DNA of 64,000 bases from Gibbula magus (lineage: Eukaryota; Mollusca; Gastropoda; Trochida; Trochidae), in the NCBI GenBank assembly GCA_936450465.1, contig CAKZFU010000101.1, positions 1 through 64,000 of the forward strand. The letters are read 5' to 3'. Shown in pieces: positions 59,547 through 64,000 of the stretch (positions are counted from its first letter, which is position 1; each line of letters starts with the position of its first letter). The translations under genes and the position numbers were made by a program. The notes under the pieces are model-generated. The model worked only from the letters and a program-made list of their open reading frames with translations. It was not told where the DNA came from and ran no database searches.

Positions 59547-60479
59547 CTTTGGCCTAGACAACTTTTGATGGTCTCCTATGGAAGCGCACATGTTGCCGGT
59601 CGCATAGACGCATTCACTTTTGGAATCGGTGACCGTCTTATCGGCAACCATGCCGTTATAGTCATTCCTGTAGGCCCAATTTTGGGCCAAAAGTCACTTT
59701 GGCCTAGACAACTTTTGATGGTCTCCTATGGAAGCTCACATGCTGCCGGTCGCATAGACGCATTCACTTTTGGAATCGGTGACCGTCTTATCGGCAACCC
59801 GTGCCGTTATAGTCATGCCCAAAAATGGGCCAAAAGGTGACTTTGGCCTAGACAACTTTTGATGGTCTCCTATGGAAGCTCACATGCTGTCGGTTGCATA
59901 GACGCATTCACTTTTGGAATCGGTGACCGTCTTATCGGCAACCATGCCGTTATAGTCATTCCTGTAGGCCGAATTTTGGGCCAAAAGTCATTTTGGCCTA
60001 GACAACTTTTGATGGTCTCCTATGGAAGCTCACATGCTGCCGGTCGCATAGACGCATTCACTTTTGGAATCGGTGACCGTCTTATCGGCAACCCGTGCCG
60101 TTATAGTCATGCCCAAAAATGGGCCAAAAGATGACTTTGGCCTAGACAACTTTTGATGGTCTCCTATGGAAGCTCACATGCTGTCGGTCGCATAGACGCA
60201 TTCACTTTTGGAATCGGTGACCGTCTTATCGGCAACCATGCCGTTATAGTCATTCCTGTAGGCCCAATTTTGGGCCAAAAGTCACTTTGGCCTAGACAAC
60301 TTTTGATGGTCTCCTATGGAAGCTCACATGCTGCCGGTCGCATAGACGCATTCACTTTTGGAATCGGTGACCGTCTTATCGGCAACCATGCCGTTATAGT
60401 CATTCCTGTAGGCCCAATTTTGGGCCAAAAGTCACTTTGGCCTAGACAACTTTTGATGGTCTCCTATGGAAGCTCACAT

Positions 60480-62066
60480 GCTGCCGGTCGCATAGACACA
60501 TTCACTTTTGGAATCGGTGACCGTCTTATCGGCAACCCGTGCCGTTATAGTCATGCCCAAAAATGGGCCAAAAGGTGACTTTGGCCTAGACAACTTTTGA
60601 TGGTCTCCTATGGAAGCTCACATGCTCTCGGTCGCATAGACGCATTCACTTTTGGAATCGGTGACCGTCTTATCGGCAACCATGCCGTTATAGTCATTCC
60701 TGTAGGCCCAATTTTGGGCCAAAAGTCACTTTGGCCTAGACAACTTTTGATGGTCTCCTATGGAAGCTCACATGCTGTCGGTCGCATAGACGCATTCACT
60801 TTTGGAATCGGTGACCGTCTTATCGGCAACCATGCCGTTATAGTCATTCCTGTAGGCCCAATTTTGGGCCAAAAGTCACTTTGGTCTAGACAACTTTTGA
60901 TGGTCTCCTATGGAAGCTCACATGCTGCCGGTCGCATAGACGCATTCACTTTTGGAATCGGTTACCGTCTTATAGGCAACCATGCCGTTATAGTCATTCC
61001 TGTAGGCCCAATTTTGGGCCAAAAGTCACTTTGGCCTAGACAACTTTTTATGGTCTCCTATGGAAGCTCACATGCTGCCGGTCGCATAGACGCATTCACT
61101 TTTGGAATCGGTGACCGTCTTATCGGCAACCATGCCGTTATAGTCATTCCTGTAGGCCCAATTTTGGGCCAAAAGTCACTTTGGCCTAGACAACTTTTGA
61201 TGGTCTCCTATGGAAGCTCACATGCTGTCGGTCGCATAGACGCATTCACTTTTGGAATCGGTGACCGTCTTATCGGCAACCATGCCGTTATAGTCATTCC
61301 TGTAGGCCCAATTTTGGGCCAAAAGTCACTTTGGCCTAGACAACTTTTGATGGTCTCCTATGGAAGCTCACATGCTGCCGGTCGCATAGACACATTCACT
61401 TTTGGAATCGGTGACCGTCTTATCGGCAACCCGTGCCGTTATAGTCATGCCCAAAAATGGGCCAAAAGGTGACTTTGGCCTAGACAACTTTTGATGGTCT
61501 CCTATGGAAGCTCACATGCTCTCGGTCGCATAGACGCATTCACTTTTGGAATCGGTGACCGTCTTATCGGCAACCATGCCGTTATAGTCATTCCTGTAGG
61601 CCCAATTTTGGGCCAAAAGTCACTTTGGCCTAGACAACTTTTGATGGTCTCCTATGGAAGCTCACATGCTGTCGGTCGCATAGACGCATTCACTTTTGGA
61701 ATCGGTGACCGTCTTATCGGCAACCATGCCGTTATAGTCATTCCTGTAGGCCCAATTTTGGGCCAAAAGTCACTTTGGCCTAGACAACTTTTGATGGTCT
61801 CCTATGGAAGCTCACATGCTGCCGGTCGCATAGACGCATTCACTTTTGGAATCGGTTACCGTCTTATAGGCAACCATGCCGTTATAGTCATTCCTGTAGG
61901 CCCAATTTTGGGCCAAAAGTCACTTTGGCCTAGACAACTTTTGATGGTCTCCTATGGAAGCTCACATGCTGCCGGTCGCATAGACGCATTCACTTTTGGA
62001 ATCGGTGACCGTCTTATCGGCAACCCGTGCCGTTATAGTCATGCCCAAAAATGGGAAAAAAGGTGA
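60480..62066 (+). repeat. 894-bp higher-order duplication in C-type satellite
   Basis: GACACATTC at 60495 and 61389, CATGCTCTCGG in the dimers at 60597 and 61491, and GGTTACCGTCTTATAGG at about 60960 and 61854 all repeat at exactly 894 bp. This equals one 294-bp dimer plus four 150-bp a-like monomers. Because 150 and 294 are divisible by three, the frame stays open through these runs, creating long but meaningless reading frames. Confidence 0.88.
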
Positions 62067-62232
62067 CTTTGGCCTAGACAACTTTTGATGGTCTCCTATG
62101 GTCTCCTATGGAAGCTCACATGCTGTCGATCGCATAGACGCATTCACTTTTGGAATCGGTTACCGTCTTATAGGCAACCATGCCGTTATAGTCATTCCTG
62201 TAGTCACTTTAGTCATGCCCAAAAATGGGAAA
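62055..62232 (+). repeat. Rearranged satellite monomers at the C-type to A-type boundary
   Basis: This contains a 10-base direct duplication (GGTCTCCTATGGTCTCCTATGG region, 62089-62110), private changes (GTCGATCG, GGTTACC, TTATAGG), and a deletion joining CCTGTAGTCACTTTAGTC that removes the GGCCCAATTTTGGGCC palindrome. The variant GGGAAAAAAGG occurs on both sides. This is the most disturbed monomer of the array and lies exactly where the subfamily changes. Confidence 0.85.
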
Positions 62233-64000
62233 AAAGGTGACTTTGGCCTAGACAACTTTTGATGGTCTCCTATGGAAGCTCACATCCTGCCGGTCGCATA
62301 GACGCATTCACTTTTGGAATCGGTTGCCGTCTTATCGGCAACCCGTGCCGTTAAGCTCATGCCCAAAAATGGGCCAAAAGGTGACTTTGGCCTAGACAAC
62401 TTTTGATGGTCTCCTATGGAAGGTCTCATCCTGTCGGTCGCATAGACGCATTCACTTTTGGAATCGGTTGCCGTCTTATCGGCAACCCGTGCCGTTAAGC
62501 TCATGCCCAAAAATGGGCCAAAAGGTGACTTTGGCCTAGACAACTTTTGATGGTCTCCTATGGAAGGTCTCATCCTGTCGGTCGCATAGACGCGTTCACT
62601 TTTGGAATCGGTGACCGTCTTATGGGCAAACCGTGCCGTTATAGTCATTCCTGTAGGCCCAATTTTGGGCCGAAAGTCACTTTGGCCTAGACAACTTTTG
62701 ATGGTCTCCTATGGAAGCTCACATCCTGCCGGTCGCATAGACGCATTCACTTTTGGAATCGGTTGCCGTCTTATCGGCAACCCGTGCCGTTAAGCTCATG
62801 CCCAAAAATGGGCCAAAAGGTGACTTTGGCCTAGACAACTTTTGATGGTCTCCTATGGAAGGTCTCATCCTGTCGGTCGCATAGACGCGTTCACTTTTGG
62901 AATCGGTGACCGTCTTATGGGCAAACCGTGCCGTTATAGTCATTCCTGTAGGCCCAATTTTGGGCCAAAAGTCACTTTGGCCTAGACAACTTTTGATGGT
63001 CTCCTATGGAAGCTCACATCCTGCCGGTCGCATAGACGCATTCACTTTTGGAATCGGTTGCCGTCTTATCGGCAACCCGTGCCGTTAAGCTCATGCCCAA
63101 AAATGGGCCAAAAGGTGACTTTGGCCTAGACAACTTTTGATGGTCTCCTATGGAAGGTCTCATCCTGTCGGTCGCATAGACGCGTTCACTTTTGGAATCG
63201 GTGACCGTCTTATGGGCAAACCGTGCCGTTATAGTCATTCCTGTAGGCCCAATTTTGGGCCGAAAGTCACTTTGGCCTAGACAACTTTTGATGGTCTCCT
63301 ATGGAAGCTCACATCCTGCCGGTCGCATAGACGCATTCACTTTTGGAATCGGTTGCCGTCTTATCGGCAACCCGTGCCGTTAAGCTCATGCCCAAAAATG
63401 GGCCAAAAGGTGACTTTGGCCTAGACAACTTTTGATGGTCTCCTATGGAAGGTCTCATCCTGTCGGTCGCATAGACGCGTTCACTTTTGGAATCGGTGAC
63501 CGTCTTATGGGCAAACCGTGCCGTTATAGTCATTCCTGTAGGCCCAATTTTGGGCCAAAAGTCACTTTGGCCTAGACAACTTTTGATGGTCTCCTATGGA
63601 AGCTCACATCCTGCCGGTCGCATAGACGCATTCACTTTTGGAATCGGTTGCCGTCGTTTCGGCAACCCGTGCCGTTAAGCTCATGCCCAAAAATGGGCCA
63701 AAAGGTGACTTTGGCCTAGACAACTTTTGATGGTCTCCTATGGAAGGTCTCATCCTGTCGGTCGCATAGACGCGTTCAATTTTGGAATCGGTGACGGTCT
63801 TAGAGGCAAACCATGCCGTTATAGTCATTCCTGTAGGCCCAATTTTGGGCCAAAAGTCACTTTGGCCTAGACAACTTTTGATGGTCTCCTATGGAAGCTC
63901 ACATCCTGCCGGTCGCATAGACGCATTCACTTTTGGAATCGGTTGCCGTCTTATCGGCAACCCGTGCCGTTAAGCTCATGCCCAAAAATGGGCCAAAAGG
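62233..64000 (+). repeat. Dimeric satellite array, A-type, forward, right edge
   Basis: The A-type 295-bp dimer resumes (CACATCCTG from 62281) and continues past the window end. The first three monomers are b, an a/b hybrid at 62376-62519, and a. A GGGCCGAAAG variant recurs at 62669 and 63259, exactly two dimers (590 bp) apart. Later copies near 63652 and 63778-63815 are more diverged. Confidence 0.95.

Larger units (their letters stand above)
54522..62232 (+). repeat. Dimeric satellite array, C-type, forward, right of the transposon
   Basis: This continues the C-type 294-bp dimer in register after the transposon, about 52 monomers. The first b-like monomer carries the private change CTTATCATCAACC near 54652. 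Extra b-like monomers sit near 55600 and as a pair near 57510-57790. Consecutive a-like 150-bp monomers occur near 60153-62060. The last monomers (62055-62232) are visibly degraded. Confidence 0.95.

Overview
The window is eukaryotic, almost certainly from a marine invertebrate animal. It holds spliced genes with GT-AG introns, THAP, SWIM and YqaJ transposon proteins, a CR1/L2-like LINE with an ATT-repeat tail, and tens of kilobases of satellite DNA. A mollusc is my best guess from the look of the transposon ends and the AT-rich unique DNA, but nothing here proves the phylum. There are no bacterial-type operons, rRNA or CRISPR arrays, and I recognise no complete host gene.

About four fifths of the window (roughly 51.7 kb, about 350 monomers) is one satellite family. 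Its monomers are about 144 bp (type b) and 151 bp (type a), and they alternate strictly to give a 295-bp dimer. A second subfamily, called C here, has a 294-bp dimer and separate diagnostic bases. Copies differ by only a few bases per dimer by eye, so the array has been homogenised recently. Shared mutations repeat at multiples of the dimer (590, 1180, 1770 bp in one block; 1914, 2052 and 894 bp elsewhere), which shows nested higher-order duplications.

Layout: 1-8050 dimeric A-type satellite, forward; 8051-10384 a unique AT-rich island with at most two doubtful exons; 10385-13223 A-type satellite, forward; 13224-16396 a LINE with an uninterrupted endonuclease-reverse transcriptase ORF whose only available N-terminal ATG is supplied by the satellite; 16397-43452 A-type satellite, inverted; 43453-47655 C-type satellite, forward; 47656-54521 a 6.9-kb DNA transposon; 54522-62232 C-type satellite, forward; 62233-64000 A-type satellite, forward.

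The transposon at 47656-54521 is the best-defined genetic system. It has matching terminal inverted repeats, a 2-bp AT target duplication inside a satellite monomer, and two convergent two-exon genes. One encodes a THAP-DDE transposase and the other a SAP-SWIM-YqaJ nuclease. This is the gene pair of the ISL2EU branch of the PIF/Harbinger-like (PHIS) superfamily. Both genes look intact, so this could be an autonomous copy. The LINE sits exactly where the satellite changes strand, and the other strand change (43452/43453) coincides with a switch of satellite subfamily.
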